Shown: positions 12,860-27,107, counted from the stretch's first letter. The stretch: DNA of 64,000 nucleotides from Argentina anserina (GCF_933775445.1 NW_026089434.1:1-64000), one strand, 5' to 3'. A program made the numbers and translations. Notes: generated by a model not told the origin, from the letters alone.

Positions 12860-15800
12860 TTTACTATTGCACTTTGAGTATCTTTTCAATTCCCGTTTGA
12901 GTATCTTTCTGACCGGCTTTCGATGCGAGTTTTTCTTGAATTTGAGAGTGTTTCCAGTGTGGGCGTGTGTTTCTTTAAAACTGAGTATCTTTCTATCGTT
13001 TGAGTATGTTTACTATTGCAATTTGAGTATCTTTTCAATTCTCGTTTGAGTATCTTTCTGAACGGCTTTCTGATGCGAGTTTCTATTGAATTTGAGAGTG
13101 TTTCCAGTGTGGGCGTGTGTTTCTTTCAAATTGAGTATCTTTCTATCGTTTGAGTATGTTTACTATTGCACTTTGAGTATCTTTTCAATTCCCGTTTGAG
13201 TATCTTTCTGACCGGCTTTCGATGCGAGTTTTTCTTGAATTTGAGAGTGTTTCCAGTGTGGGCGTGTGTTTCTTTCAAACTGAGTATCTTTGTATCGTTT
13301 GAGTATGTTTACTATTGCACTTTGAGTATCTTTTCAATTCTCGTTTGAGTATCTTTCTGTAAGCCTTTCTGATGCGAGTTTCTATTGAATTTGAGAGTGT
13401 TTCCAGTGTGGGCGTGTGTTTCTTTCAAACTGAGTATCTTTCTATCGTTTGAGTATGTTTACTATTGCACTTTGAGTATCTTTTCAATTCTCGTTTGAGT
13501 ATCTTTCTGTAAGCCTTTCTGATGCGAGTTTCTATTGAATTTGAGAGTGTTTCCAGTGTGGGCGTGTGTTTCTTTCAAACTGAGTATCTTTCTATCGTTT
13601 GAGTATGTTTACTATTGCATTTTGAGTATCTTTTCAATTCTCGTTTGAGTATCTTTCTGTAAGCCTTTTTGATGCGAGTTTCTTTTGAATTTGAGAGTGT
13701 TTCCAGTGTGGGCGTGTGTTTCTTTCAAACTGAGTATCTTTCTATCCTTTGAGTATGTTTACTATTGCAATTTGAGTATCTTTTCAATTCTCGTTTGAGT
13801 ATCTTTCTGAACGGCTTTCGATGCGAGTTTCTCTTTAATTTGAGAGTGTTTCCTGTGTGGGCGTGTGTTTCTTTCAAACTGAGTATCTTTCTATCGTTTG
13901 AGTATGTTTACTATTGCATTTTGAGTATCTTTTCAATTCCCGTTTGAGTATCTTTCTGAACGGCTTTCGATGCGAGTTTTTCTTGAATTTGAGAGTGTTT
14001 CCAGTGTGGGCGTGTGTTTCTTTCAAACTGAGTATCTTTCTATCGTTTGAGTATGTTTACTATTGCAATTTGAGTATCTTTTCAATTCTCGTTTGAGTAT
14101 CTTTCTGTAAGCCTTTCTGATGCGGGTTTCTATTGAATTTGAGAGTGTTTCCAGTGTGGGCGTGTGTTTCTTTCAAACTGAGTATCTTTCTATCGTGTGA
14201 GTATGTCTACTATTGCATTTTGAGTATCTTTTCAATTCTCGTTTGAGTATCTTTCTGTAAGCCTTTCTGATGCGGGTTTCTATTGAATTTGAGAGTGTTT
14301 CCAGTGTGGACGTGTGTTTCTTTCAATTTGAGTATCTTTCTATCGTTTGAGTATGTTTACTATTGCAATTTGAGTATCTTTTCAATTCTCGTTTGAGTAT
14401 CTTTCTGTAAGCCTTTCTGATGCGGGTTTCTATTGAATTTGAGAGTGTTTCCAGTGTGGGCGTGTGTTTCTTTCAAACTGAGTATCTTTCTATCGTTTGA
14501 GTATGTTTACTATTGCACTTTGAGTATCTTTTCAATTCTCGTTTGAGTATCTTTCTGTAAGCCTTTCTGATGCGAGTTTCTATTGAATTTGAGAGTGTTT
14601 CCAGTGTGGGCGTGTGTTTCTTTCAAACTGAGTATCTTTCTATCGTTTGAGTATGTTTACTATTGCATTTTGAGTATCTTTTCAATTCTCGTTTGAGTAT
14701 CTTTCTGTAAGCCTTTTTGATGCGAGTTTCTTTTCAATTTGAGAGTGTTTCCAGTGTGGGCGTGTGTTTCTTTCAAACTGAGTATCTTTCTATCCTTTGA
14801 GTATGTTTACTATTGCAATTTGAGTATCTTTTCAATTCTCGTTTGAGTATCTTTCTGAACGGCTTTCTGATGCGAGTTTCTATTGAATTTGAGAGTGTTT
14901 CCAGTGTGGGCGTGTGTTTCTTTCAAATTGAGTATCTTTCTATCGTTTGAGTATGTTTACTATTGCACTTTGAGTATCTTTTCAATTCCCGTTTGAGTAT
15001 CTTTCTGACCGGCTTTCGATGCGAGTTTTTCTTGAATTTGAGAGTGTTTCCAGTGTGGGCGTGTGTTTCTTTCAAACTGAGTATCTTTGTATCGTTTGAG
15101 TATGTTTACTATTGCACTTTGAGTATCTTTTCAATTCTCGTTTGAGTATCTTTCTGTAAGCCTTTCTGATGCGAGTTTCTATTGAATTTGAGAGTGTTTC
15201 CAGTGTGGGCGTGTGTTTCTTTCAAACTGAGTATCTTTCTATCGTTTGAGTATGTTTACTATTGCACTTTGAGTATCTTTTCAATTCTCGTTTGAGTATC
15301 TTTCTGTAAGCCTTTCTGATGCGAGTTTCTATTGAATTTGAGAGTGTTTCCAGTGTGGGCGTGTGTTTCTTTCAAACTGAGTATCTTTCTATCGTTTGAG
15401 TATGTTTACTATTGCATTTTGAGTATCTTTTCAATTCTCGTTTGAGTATCTTTCTGTAAGCCTTTTTGATGCGAGTTTCTTTTGAATTTGAGAGTGTTTC
15501 CAGTGTGGGCGTGTGTTTCTTTCAAACTGAGTATCTTTCTATCCTTTGAGTATGTTTACTATTGCAATTTGAGTATCTTTTCAATTCTCGTTTGAGTATC
15601 TTTCTGAACGGCTTTCGATGCGAGTTTCTCTTTAATTTGAGAGTGTTTCCTGTGTGGGCGTGTGTTTCTTTCAAACTGAGTATCTTTCTATCGTTTGAGT
15701 ATGTTTACTATTGCATTTTGAGTATCTTTTCAATTCCCGTTTGAGTATCTTTCTGAACGGCTTTCGATGCGAGTTTTTCTTGAATTTGAGAGTGTTTCCA

Positions 15801-17050
15801 GTGTGGGCGTGTGTTTCTTTCAAACTGAGTATCTTTCTATCGTTTGAGTATGTTTACTATTGCAATTTGAGTATCTTTTCAATTCTCGTTTGAGTATCTT
15901 TCTGTAAGCCTTTCTGATGCGGGTTTCTATTGAATTTGAGAGTGTTTCCAGTGTGGGCGTGTGTTTCTTTCAAACTGAGTATCTTTCTATCGTGTGAGTA
16001 TGTCTACTATTGCATTTTGAGTATCTTTTCAATTCTCGTTTGAGTATCTTTCTGTAAGCCTTTCTGATGCGGGTTTCTATTGAATTTGAGAGTGTTTCCA
16101 GTGTGGACGTGTGTTTCTTTCAATTTGAGTATCTTTCTATCGTTTGAGTATGTTTACTATTGCAATTTGAGTATCTTTTCAATTCTCGTTTGAGTATCTT
16201 TCTGTAAGCCTTTCTGATGCGGGTTTCTATTGAATTTGAGAGTGTTTCCAGTGTGGGCGTGTGTTTCTTTCAAACTGAGTATCTTTCTATCGTTTGAGTA
16301 TGTTTACTATTGCACTTTGAGTATCTTTTCAATTCTCGTTTGAGTATCTTTCTGTAAGCCTTTCTGATGCGAGTTTCTATTGAATTTGAGAGTGTTTCCA
16401 GTGTGGGCGTGTGTTTCTTTCAAACTGAGTATCTTTCTATCGTTTGAGTATGTTTACTATTGCAATTTGAGTATCTTTTCAATTCTCGTTTGAGTATCTT
16501 TCTGAACGGCTTTCGATGCGAGTTTCTCTTTAATTTGAGAGTGTTTCCTGTGTGGGCGTGTGTTTCTTTCAAACTGAGTATCTTTCTATCGTTTGAGTAT
16601 GTTTACTATTGCATTTTGATTATCTTTTCAATTCCCGTTTGAGTATCTTTCTGAACGGCTTTCGATGCGAGTTTTTCTTGAATTTGAGAGTGTTTCCAGT
16701 GTGGGCGTGTGTTTCTTTCAAACTGAGTATCTTTCTATCGTTTGAGTATGTTTACTATTGCAATTTGAGTATCTTTTCAATTCTCGTTTGAGTATCTTTC
16801 TGTAAGCCTTTCTGATGCGGGTTTCTATTGAATTTGAGAGTGTTTCCAGTGTGGGCGTGTGTTTCTTTCAAACTGAGTATCTTTCTATCGTGTGAGTATG
16901 TCTACTATTGCATTTTGAGTATCTTTTCAATTCTCGTTTGAGTATCTTTCTGTAAGCCTTTCTGATGCGGGTTTCTATTGAATTTGAGAGTGTTTCCAGT
17001 GTGGGCGTGTGTTTCTTTCAATTTGAGTATCTTTCTATCGTTTGAGTATG
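12860..17050 (+). repeat. 12-monomer higher-order repeat with an extra 6-monomer copy
   Basis: About 12860-14650 recurs at about 14660-16445 with an offset of 1797. Shared markers include TTTGTATCG (13289, 15086), GTGTGGACG (14309, 16106) and adjacent 149-bp monomers starting near 13765/13914 and 15562/15711. The paired 149-bp monomers occur again at 16460/16609, offset 898 (6 monomers). From about 12570 rightwards, 149-bp GAACGG monomers become much more common than before, so this is a different repeat domain from 1-12570. Confidence 0.75.
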
Positions 17051-17099
17051 TTTACTATTGCAATTTGAGTATCTTTTCAATTCTCGTTTGAGTATCTTT

Positions 17100-20000
17100 C
17101 TGTAAGCCTTTCTGATGCGGGTTTCTATTGAATTTGAGAGTGTTTCCAGTGTGGGCGTGTGTTTCTTTCAAACTGAGTATCTTTCTATCGTGTGAGTATG
17201 TCTACTATTGCATTTTGAGTATCTTTTCAATTCTCGTTTGAGTATCTTTCTGTAAGCCTTTCTGATGCGGGTTTCTATTGAATTTGAGAGTGTTTCCAGT
17301 GTGGGCGTGTGTTTCTTTAAAACTGAGTATCTTGCTATCGTTTGAGTATGATTACTATTGCAATTTGAGTATCTTTTCAATTCTCGTTTGAGTATCTTTC
17401 TGTAAGCCTTTCTGATGCGAGTTTCTCTTGAATTTGAGAGTGTTTCTAGTGTGGGCGTGTGTTTCTTTTAAACTGAGTATCTTTCTATCGTTTGAGTATG
17501 TTTACTATTGCATTTTGAGTATCTTTTAAATTCTCGTTTGAGTATCTTTCTGAACGGCTTTCGATGCGAGTTTTTCTTGAATTTGAGAGTATTTCCAGTG
17601 TGGGCGTGTGTTTCTTTCAAACTGAGTATCTTTCTATCGTGTGAGTATGTTTACTATTGCATTTTGAGTATCTTTTCAATTCTCGTTTGAGTATCTTTCT
17701 GAACGGCTTTCGATGCGAGTTTTTCTTGAATTTGAGAGTATTTCCAGTGTGGGCGTGTGTTTCTTTCAAACTGAGTATCTTTCTATCGTTTGAGTATGTT
17801 TACTATTGCAATTTGAGTATCTTTTCAATTCTCGTTTGACTATCTTTCTGTAAGGCTTTCTGATGCGAGTTTCTATTGAATTTGAGAGTGTTTCCAGTGT
17901 GGGCGTGTGTTTCTTTCAAACTGAGTATCTTTCTATCGTGTGAGTATGTCTACTATTGCATTTTGAGTATCTTTTCAATTCTCGTTTGAGTATCTTTCTG
18001 TAAGCCTTTCTGATGCGGGATTCTATTGAATTTGAGAGTGTTTCCAGTGTGGGCGTGTGTTTCTTTCAATTTGAGTATCTTTCTATCGTTTGAGTATGTT
18101 TACTATTGCAATTTGAGTATCTTTTCAATTCTCGTTTGAGTATCTTTCTGTAAGCCTTTCTGATGCGGGTTTCTATTGAATTTGAGAGTGTTTCCAGTGT
18201 GGGCGTGTGTTTCTTTCAAACTGAGTATCTTTCTATCGTGTGAGTATGTCTACTATTGCAATTTGAGTATCTTTTCAATTCTCGTTTGAGTATCTTTCTG
18301 TAAGCCTTTCTGATGCGGGTTTCTATTGAATTTGAGAGTGTTTCCAGTGTGGGCGTGTGTTTCTTTCAATTTGAGTATCTTTCTATCGTTTGAGTATGAT
18401 TACTATTGCAATTTGAGTATCTTTTCAATTCTCGTTTGAGTATCTTTCTGTAAGCCTTTCTGATGCGAGTTTCTCTTGAATTTGAGAGTGTTTCTAGTGT
18501 GGGCGTGTGTTTCTTTCAAACTGAGTATCTTTCTATCGTTTGAGTATGTTTACTATTGCATTTTGAGTATCTTTTCAATTCTCGTTTGAGTATCTTTCTG
18601 AACGGCTTTCGATGCGAGTTTTTCTTGAATTTGAGAGTGTTTCCAGTGTGGGCGTGTGTTTCTTTCAAACTGAGTATCTTTCTATCGTGTGAGTATGTTT
18701 ACTATTGCATTTTGAGTATCTTTTCAATTCTCGTTTGAGTATCTTTCTGAACGGCTTTCGATGCGAGTTTTTCTTGAATTTGAGAGTATTTCCAGTGTGG
18801 GCGTGTGTTTCTTTCAAACTGAGTATCTTTCTATCGTTTGAGTATGTTTACTATTGCATTTTGAGTATCTTTTCAATTCTCGTTTGAGTATCTTTCTGTA
18901 AGCCTTTCTGATGCGAGTTTCTTTTGAATTTGAGAGTGTTTCCAGTGTGGGCGTGTGTTTCTTTCAATTTGAGTATCTTTCTATCGTTTGAGTATGTTTA
19001 CTATTGCAATTTGAGTATCTTTTCAATTCTCGTTTGAGTATCTTTCTGTAAGCCTTTCTGATGCGAGTTTCTATTGAATTTGAGAGTGTTTCCAGTGTGG
19101 GCGTGTGTTTCTTTAAAACTGAGTATCTTGCTATCGTTTGAGTATGATTACTATTGCAATTTGAGTATCTTTTCAATTCTCGTTTGAGTATCTTTCTGTA
19201 AGCCTTTCTGATGCGAGTTTCTCTTGAATTTGAGAGTGTTTCTAGTGTGGGCGTGTGTTTCTTTTAAACTGAGTATCTTTCTATCGTTTGAGTATGTTTA
19301 CTATTGCATTTTGAGTATCTTTTCAATTCTCGTTTGAGTATCTTTCTGAACGGCTTTCGATGCGAGTTTTTCTTGAATTTGAGAGTATTTCCAGTGTGGG
19401 CGTGTGTTTCTTTCAAACTGAGTATCTTTCTATCGTGTGAGTATGTTTACTATTGCATTTTGAGTATCTTTTCAATTCTCGTTTGAGTATCTTTCTGAAC
19501 GGCTTTCGATGCGAGTTTTTCTTGAATTTGAGAGTATTTCCAGTGTGGGCGTGTGTTTCTTTCAAACTGAGTATCTTTCTATCGTTTGAGTATGTTTACT
19601 ATTGCAATTTGAGTATCTTTTCAATTCTCGTTTGAGTATCTTTCTGTAAGGCTTTCTGATGCGGGTTTCTATTGAATTTGAGAGTGTTTCCAGTGTGGGC
19701 GTGTGTTTCTTTCAAACTGAGTATCTTTCTATCGTGTGAGTATGTCTACTATTGCATTTTGAGTATCTTTTCAATTCTCGTTTGAGTATCTTTCTGTAAG
19801 CCTTTCTGATGCGGGATTCTATTGAATTTGAGAGTGTTTCCAGTGTGGGCGTGTGTTTCTTTCAATTTGAGTATCTTTCTATCGTTTGAGTATGTTTACT
19901 ATTGCAATTTGAGTATCTTTTCAATTCTCGTTTGAGTATCTTTCTGTAAGCCTTTCTGATGCGGGTTTCTATTGAATTTGAGAGTGTTTCCAGTGTGGGC

Positions 20001-22050
20001 GTGTGTTTCTTTCAAACTGAGTATCTTTCTATCGTGTGAGTATGTCTACTATTGCATTTTGAGTATCTTTTCAATTCTCGTTTGAGTATCTTTCTGTAAG
20101 CCTTTCTGATGCGGGTTTCTATTGAATTTGAGAGTGTTTCCAGTGTGGGCGTGTGTTTCTTTCAAACTGAGTATCTTTCTATCGTTTGAGTATGATTACT
20201 ATTGCAATTTGAGTATCTTTTCAATTCTCGTTTGAGTATCTTTCTGTAAGCCTTTCTGATGCGGGTTTCTATTGAATTTGAGAGTGTTTCCAGTGTGGGC
20301 GTGTGTTTCTTTCAAACTGAGTATCTTTCTATCGTGTGAGTATGTTTACTATTGCATTTTGAGTATCTTTTCAATTCTCGTTTGAGTATCTTTCTGAACG
20401 GCTTTCGATGCGAGTTTTTCTTGAATTTGAGAGTGTTTCCAGTGTGGGCGTGTGTTTCTTTCAAACTGAGTATCTTTCTATCGTTTGAGTATGTTTACTA
20501 TTGCAATTTGAGTATCTTTTCAATTCTCGTTTGAGTGTTTTTCTGTAAGCCTTTCTGATGCGGGTTTCTATTGAATTTGAGAGTGTTTCCAGTGTGGGCG
20601 TGTGTTTCTTTCAAACTGAGTATCTTTCTATCGTGTGAGTATGTCTACTATTGCATTTTGAGTATCTTTTCAATTCTCGTTTGAGTATCTTTCTGTAAGC
20701 CTTTCTGATGCGGGTTTCTATTGAATTTGAGAGTGTTTCCAGTGTGGGCGTGTGTTTCTTTCAAACTGAGTATCTTTCTATCGTGTGAGTATGTTTACTA
20801 TTGCATTTTGAGTATCTTTTCAATTCTCGTTTGAGTATCTTTCTGAACGGCTTTCGATGCGAGTTTTTCTTGAATTTGAGAGTGTTTCCAGTGTGGGCGT
20901 GTGTTTCTTTCAAACTGAGTATCTTTCTATCGTTTGAGTATGTTTACTATTGCAATTTGAGTATCTTTTCAATTCTCGTTTGAGTATCTTTCTGTAAGCC
21001 TTTCTGATGCGGGTTTCTATTGAATTTGAGAGTGTTTCCAGTGTGGGCGTGTGTTTCTTTCAAACTGAGTATCTTTCTATCGTGTGAGTATGTCTACTAT
21101 TGCATTTTGAGTATCTTTTCAATTCTCGTTTGAGTATCTTTCTGTAAGCCTTTCTGATGCGGGATTCTATTGAATTTGAGAGTGTTTCCAGTGTGGGCGT
21201 GTGTTTCTTTCAATTTGAGTATCTTTCTATCGTTTGAGTATGTTTACTATTGCAATTTGAGTATCTTTTCAATTCTCGTTTGAGTATCTTTCTGTAAGCC
21301 TTTCTGATGCGGGTTTCTATTGAATTTGAGAGTGTTTCCAGTGTGGGCGTGTGTTTCTTTCAAACTGAGTATCTTTCTATCGTGTGAGTATGTCTACTAT
21401 TGCATTTTGAGTATCTTTTCAATTCTCGTTTGAGTATCTTTCTGTAAGCCTTTCTGATGCGGGTTTCTATTGAATTTGAGAGTGTTTCCAGTGTGGGCGT
21501 GTGTTTCTTTCAATTTGAGTATCTTTCTATCGTTTGAGTATGATTACTATTGCAATTTGAGTATCTTTTCAATTCTCGTTTGAGTATCTTTCTGTAAGCC
21601 TTTCTGATGCGAGTTTCTCTTGAATTTGAGAGTGTTTCTAGTGTGGGCGTGTGTTTCTTTCAAACTGAGTATCTTTCTATCGTTTGAGTATGTTTACTAT
21701 TGCATTTTGAGTATCTTTTCAATTCTCGTTTGAGTATCTTTCTGAACGGCTTTCGATGCGAGTTTTTCTTGAATTTGAGAGTATTTCCAGTGTGGGCGTG
21801 TGTTTCTTTCAAACTGAGTATCTTTCTATCGTGTGAGTATGTTTACTATTGCATTTTGAGTATCTTTTCAATTCTCGTTTGAGTATCTTTCTGAACGGCT
21901 TTCGATGCGAGTTTTTCTTGAATTTGAGAGTATTTCCAGTGTGGGCGTGTGTTTCTTTCAAACTGAGTATCTTTCTATCGTTTGAGTATGTTTACTATTG
22001 CATTTTGAGTATCTTTTCAATTCTCGTTTGAGTATCTTTCTGTAAGCCTT
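17100..22050 (+). repeat. 12-monomer (1796-bp) higher-order repeat and 21-monomer derivative
   Basis: Segments around 17168-18150 recur around 18964-19950 (offset 1796). The paired GAACGG monomers at 17508/17657 match 19304/19453. The pair at 18556/18705 matches 21700/21849 at offset 3144. The rare variant GCGGGATTC is found near 18017, 19813 and 21161. A 3-monomer unit (449 bp) is duplicated at about 20340-21240. The mosaic of offsets shows repeated block copying within the array. Confidence 0.7.
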
Positions 22051-25000
22051 TCTGATGCGAGTTTCTTTTGAATTTGAGAGTGTTTCCAGTGTGGGCGTGT
22101 GTTTCTTTCAAACTGAGTATCTTTCTATCCTTTTAGTATGTTTACTATTGCAATTTGAGTATCTTTTCAATTCTCGTTTGAGTATCTTTCTGAACGGCTT
22201 TCGATGCGAGTTTTTCTTGAATTTGAGAGTGTTTCCAGTGTGGGCGTGTGTTTCTTTCAAACTGAGTATCTTTCTATCGTTTGAGTATGTTTACTATTGC
22301 AATTTGAGTATCTTTTCAATTCTTGTTTGAGTATCTTTCTGTAAGCCTTTCTGATGCGGGTTTCTATTGAATTTGAGAGTGTTTCCAGTGTGGGCGTGTG
22401 TTTCTTTCAAACTGAGTATCTTTCTATCGTGTGAGTATGTCTACTATTGCATTTTGAGTATCTTTTCAATTCTTGTTTGAGTATCTTTCTGTAAGCCTTT
22501 CTGATGCGGGTTTCTATTGAATTTGAGAGTGTTTCCAGTGTGGGCGTGTGTTTCTTTCAATTTGAGTATCTTTCTATCGTTTGAGTATGTTTACTATTGC
22601 AATTTGAGTATCTTTTCAATTCTCGTTTGAGTATCTTTCTGTAAGCCTTTCTGATGCGGGTTTCTATTGAATTTGAGAGTGTTTCCAGTGTGGGCGTGTG
22701 TTTCTTTCAAACTGAGTATCTTTCTATCGTGTGAGTATGTTTACTATTGCATTTTGAGTATCTTTTCAATTCTCGTTTGAGTATCTTTCTGAACGGCTTT
22801 CGATGCGAGTTTTTCTTGAATTTGAGAGTGTTTCCAGTGTGGGCATGTGTTTCTTTCAAACTGAGTATCTTTCTATCGTTTGAGTATGTTTACTATTGCA
22901 ATTTGAGTATCTTTTCAATTCTCGTTTGAGTATCTTTCTGTAACCCTTTCTGATGCGGGTTTCTATTGAATTTGAGAGTGTTTCCAGTGTGGGCGTGTGT
23001 TTCTTTCAAACTGAGTATCTTTCTATCGTGTGAGTATGTCTACTATTGCATTTTGAGTATCTTTTCAATTCTCGTTTGAGTATCTTTCTGTAAGCCTTTC
23101 TGATGCGGGTTTCTATTGAATTTGAGAGTGTTTCCAGTGTGGGCGTGTGTTTCTTTCAATTTGAGTATCTTTCTATCGTTTGAGTATGTTTACTATTGCA
23201 ATTTGAGTATCTTTTCAATTCTCGTTTGAGTATCTTTCTGTAAGCCTTTCTGATGCGGGTTTCTATTGAATTTGAGAGTGTTTCCAGTGTGGGCGTGTGT
23301 TTCTTTCAAACTGAGTATCTTTCTATCGTGTGAGTATGTTTACTATTGCATTTTGAGTATCTTTTCAATTCTCGTTTGAGTATCTTTCTGAACGGCTTTC
23401 GATGCGAGTTTTTCTTGAATTTGAGAGTATTTCCAGTGTGGGCGTGTGTTTCTTTCAAACTGAGTATCTTTCTATCGTTTGAGTATGTTTACTATTGCAC
23501 TTTGAGTAGTTTCTCAATTCTCGTTTGAGTATCTTTCTGTAAGCCTTTCTGATGCGAGTTTCTATTGAATTTGAGAGTGTTTCCAGTGTGGGCGTGTGTT
23601 TCTTTAAAACTGAGTATCTTGCTATCGTTTGAGTATGATTACTATTGCAATTTGAGTATCTTTTCAATTCTCGTTTGAGTATCTTTCTGTAAGCCTTTCT
23701 GATGCGAGTTTCTATTGAATTTGAGAGTGTTTCCAGTGTGGGCGTGTGTTTCTTTCAAACTGAGTATCTTTCTATCGTTTGAGTATGTTTACTATTGCAT
23801 TTTGAGTATCTTTTCAATTCTCGTTTGAGTATCTTTCTGTAAGCCTTTCTGATGCGAGTTTCTTTTGAATTTGAGAGTGTTTCCAGTGTGGGCGTTTGTT
23901 TCTTTCAAACTGAGTATCTTTCTATCCTTTGAGTATGTTTACTATTGCAATTTGAGTATCTTTTCAATTCTCGTTTGAGTATCTTTCTGAACGGCTTTCG
24001 ATGCGAGTTTCTCTTTAATTTGAGAGTGTTTCCTGTGTGGGCGTGTGTTTCTTTCAAACTGAGTATCTTTCTATCGTTTGAGTATGTTTACTATTGCATT
24101 TTCAGTATCTTTTCAATTCCCGTTTGAGTATCTTTCTGAACGGCTTTCGATGCGAGTTTTTCTTGAATTTGAGAGTGTTTCCAGTGTGGGCGTGTGTTTC
24201 TTTCAAACTGAGTATCTTTCTATCGTTTGAGTATGTTTACTATTGCAATTTGAGTATCTTTTCAATTCTCGTTTGAGTATCTTTCTGTAAGCCTTTCTGA
24301 TGCGGGTTTCTATTGAATTTGAGAGTGTTTCCAGTGTGGGCGTGTGTTTCTTTCAAACTGAGTATCTTTCTATCGTGTGAGTATGTCTACTATTGCATTT
24401 TGAGTATCTTTTCAATTCTCGTTTGAGTATCTTTCTGTAAGCCTTTCTGATGCGGGTTTCTATTGAATTTGAGAGTGTTTCCAGTGTGGGCGTGTGTTTC
24501 TTTCAATTTGAGTATCTTTCTATCGTTTGAGTATGTTTACTATTGCAATTTGAGTATCTTTTCAATTCTCGTTTGAGTATCTTTCTGAACGGCTTTCGAT
24601 GCGAGTTTCTCTTTAATTTGAGAGTGTTTCCTGTGTGGGCGTGTGTTTCTTTCAAACTGAGTATCTTTCTATCGTTTGAGTATGTTTACTATTGCATTTT
24701 GAGTATCTTTTCAATTCCCGTTTGAGTATCTTTCTGAACGGCTTTCGATGCGAGTTTTTCTTGAATTTGAGAGTGTTTCCAGTGTGGGCGTGTGTTTCTT
24801 TCAAACTGAGTATCTTTCTATCGTTTGAGTATGTTTACTATTGCAATTTGAGTATCTTTTCAATTCTCGTTTGAGTATCTTTCTGTAAGCCTTTCTGATG
24901 CGGGTTTCTATTGAATTTGAGAGTGTTTCCAGTGTGGGCGTGTGTTTCTTTCAAACTGAGTATCTTTCTATCGTTTGAGTATGTTTACTATTGCACTTTG

Positions 25001-25986
25001 AGTATCTTTTCAATTCTCGTTTGAGTATCTTTCTGTAAGCCTTTCTGATGCGAGTTTCTATTGAATTTGAGAGTGTTTCCAGTGTGGGCGTGTGTTTCTT
25101 TCAAACTGAGTATCTTTCTATCGTTTGAGTATGTTTACTATTGCATTTTGAGTATCTTTTCAATTCTCGTTTGAGTATCTTTCTGTAAGCCTTTTTGATG
25201 CGAGTTTCTTTTGAATTTGAGAGTGTTTCCAGTGTGGGCGTGTGTTTCTTTCAATTTGAGTATCTTTCTATCGTTTGAGTATGTTTACTATTGCAATTTG
25301 AGTATCTTTTCAATTCTCGTTTGAGTATCTTTCTGTAAGCCTTTCTGATGCGAGTTTCTATTGAATTTGAGAGTGTTTGCAGTGTGGGCGTGTGTTTCTT
25401 TAAAACTGAGTATCTTGCTATCGTTTGAGTATGATTACTATTGCAATTTGAGTATCTTTTCAATTCTCGTTTGAGTATCTTTCTATAAGCCTTTCTGATG
25501 CGAGTTTCTCTTGAATTTGAGAGTGTTTCCAGTGTGGGCGTGTGTTTCTTTCAAACTGAGTATCTTTCTATCGTTTGAGTATGTTTACTATTGCATTTTG
25601 AGTATCTTTTCAATTGTCGTTTGAGTATCTTTCTGTAAGCCTTTCTGATGCGAGTTTCTCTTGAATTTGAGAGTGTTTCCAGTGTGGGCGTGTGTTTCTT
25701 TCAAACTGAGTATCTTTCTATCGTTTGAGTATGTTTACTATTGCATTTTGAGTATCTTTTCAATTCTCGTTTGAGTATCTTTCTGAACGGCTTTTGATGC
25801 GAGTTTTTCTTGAATTTGAGAGTATTTCCAGTGTGGGCGTGTGTTTCTTTCAAACTGAGTATCTTTCTATCGTGTGAGTATGTTTACTATTGCATTTTGA
25901 GTATCTTTTCAATTCTCGTTTGAGTATCTTTCTGTAAGCCTTTCTGATGCGAGTTTCTTTTGAATTTGAGAGTGTTTCCAGTGTGG

Positions 25987-25991
25987 GCGTG
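25987..25991. repeat. Left target-site duplication of element A (GCGTG)
   Basis: GCGTG just before the TG terminus is repeated exactly at 28117-28121. Removing 25992-28121 restores a standard satellite monomer reading GTGTGGGCGTGTGTTTC. Confidence 0.9.
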
Positions 25992-27003
25992 TGATCGGTT
26001 CGATTACTCGAGATCAATATTAACCCTGTAAGCATCGTTAGTAGTATAAAACAAGAGGGTATCGTTCACAAACCGGGGATCCAACCAGGGTAAAGAATCA
26101 CAAACATTTAACAACGAATTCATGAGTGTTTAAAAGAGTTTGATATATAGGATCGGGTTGAAAGATAAAAACAGAAAATAAAACCTAAACTAATATATAC
26201 ATGTGATTAACCAACCAACACATAATATATTACCAAAACAAATCATACAAAGCTAACGAAAATCAGATTCTAGTCCTCCTTTAACAGTCTTGCCGAGACA
26301 CTATCATGAATAACTAAGGTTGGATCATGCAATTAGGGTCCTAAGCAGTAACCTAAACACATAGACACTTAACACATTCGATTCATTCCAAGCGGTCTTA
26401 ATCGAAATCTAACATACTTATCCTACTATGAAACTTCAAAGCCACGCATATTGAATTCATTAAGCATGTCACCTACTTAACCCCCAATCATGCAATTCCG
26501 AAAATCACATAGAAAAGATAAACATATTCATAGCACAAGTCATAAATCCAACAACCTAAATATCATGCTACAAGCGTATACATAACACATAGATACTCTC
26601 GAAATCACACAAAGACATATCACGGCATAAACTAAAATCATAGAACTACAAACCTAAAATCGAAAGTTATATAATTTGAAACAAGTAACTATCTCATAGA
26701 CAAAATCAAAACAAGTTTACAATGACCAAAACACATACACAACAAAGAACAAGAAAAACCAAAAACCGAAATAAACATAGAGAGAATCATGGTTACACTT
26801 TATCAATCAAGCGATCTCACAAGGTGTAGCCGTGGCTTTCCAAGGGGATGAAACCTCTTTACAAGCGTGCTTGAAGGCTAAGGATTGGTGGAGAATGGTG
26901 GAATCGGTTTTAGGATTTCTTGGATGGGTGAGTATGAAATTTGGTAGAGCTTTGGCTAGTATGTGCACAAGGTTGATGATATGTTTCTGTGGAATTGAGG
27001 TGC

Positions 27004-27011
27004 TATATATA
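27004..27011 (-). promoter_or_regulatory. Predicted TATA box of the element A LTR
   Basis: TATATATA, preceded on the minus strand by CTTCCTC. Elements B and C carry the same arrangement, CTTCCTCTATAAAA, at the same relative place in the LTR. Transcription would run leftwards. This is a motif-based prediction only. Confidence 0.5.
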
Positions 27012-27107
27012 GAGGAAGAAACCCAAGGGAGGATGGCCACAAAGTCTACAAAGTTGAAACCAAATTGGTTGAGGTTTCCTAGATTCGGCAGATTTGACCT
27101 TTGTCCC

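Larger units (their letters stand above)
1..25991 (+). repeat. 150-bp satellite array 1 (+ orientation, about 173 monomers)
   Basis: Head-to-tail copies of a 150-bp monomer that starts GAGTATCTTTCTG and contains GTGTGGGCGTGTG near its middle; for example, unit starts lie at 461 and 611. A common subtype reads GAACGGCTTTCGATGCG where the main type reads GTAAGCCTTTCTGATGCG, loses one base, and is 149 bp long. Copies differ mostly by single substitutions at recurring sites (ATCGTTTGAG, ATCGTGTGAG or ATCCTTTGAG; GCAATTTG, GCACTTTG or GCATTTTG). The array begins before the window and is cut at its right end by element A. Short open frames in it are products of the 3n period and usually need a TTG start. 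A centromeric role is an inference from monomer length and context. No gene is seen anywhere in this stretch. Confidence 0.97.

Noticed and set aside
1..25991. CRISPR-like regular repeat array
   Set aside because: The whole 150-bp unit is repeated with no unique spacers, and the elements are plant-type. This is satellite DNA.
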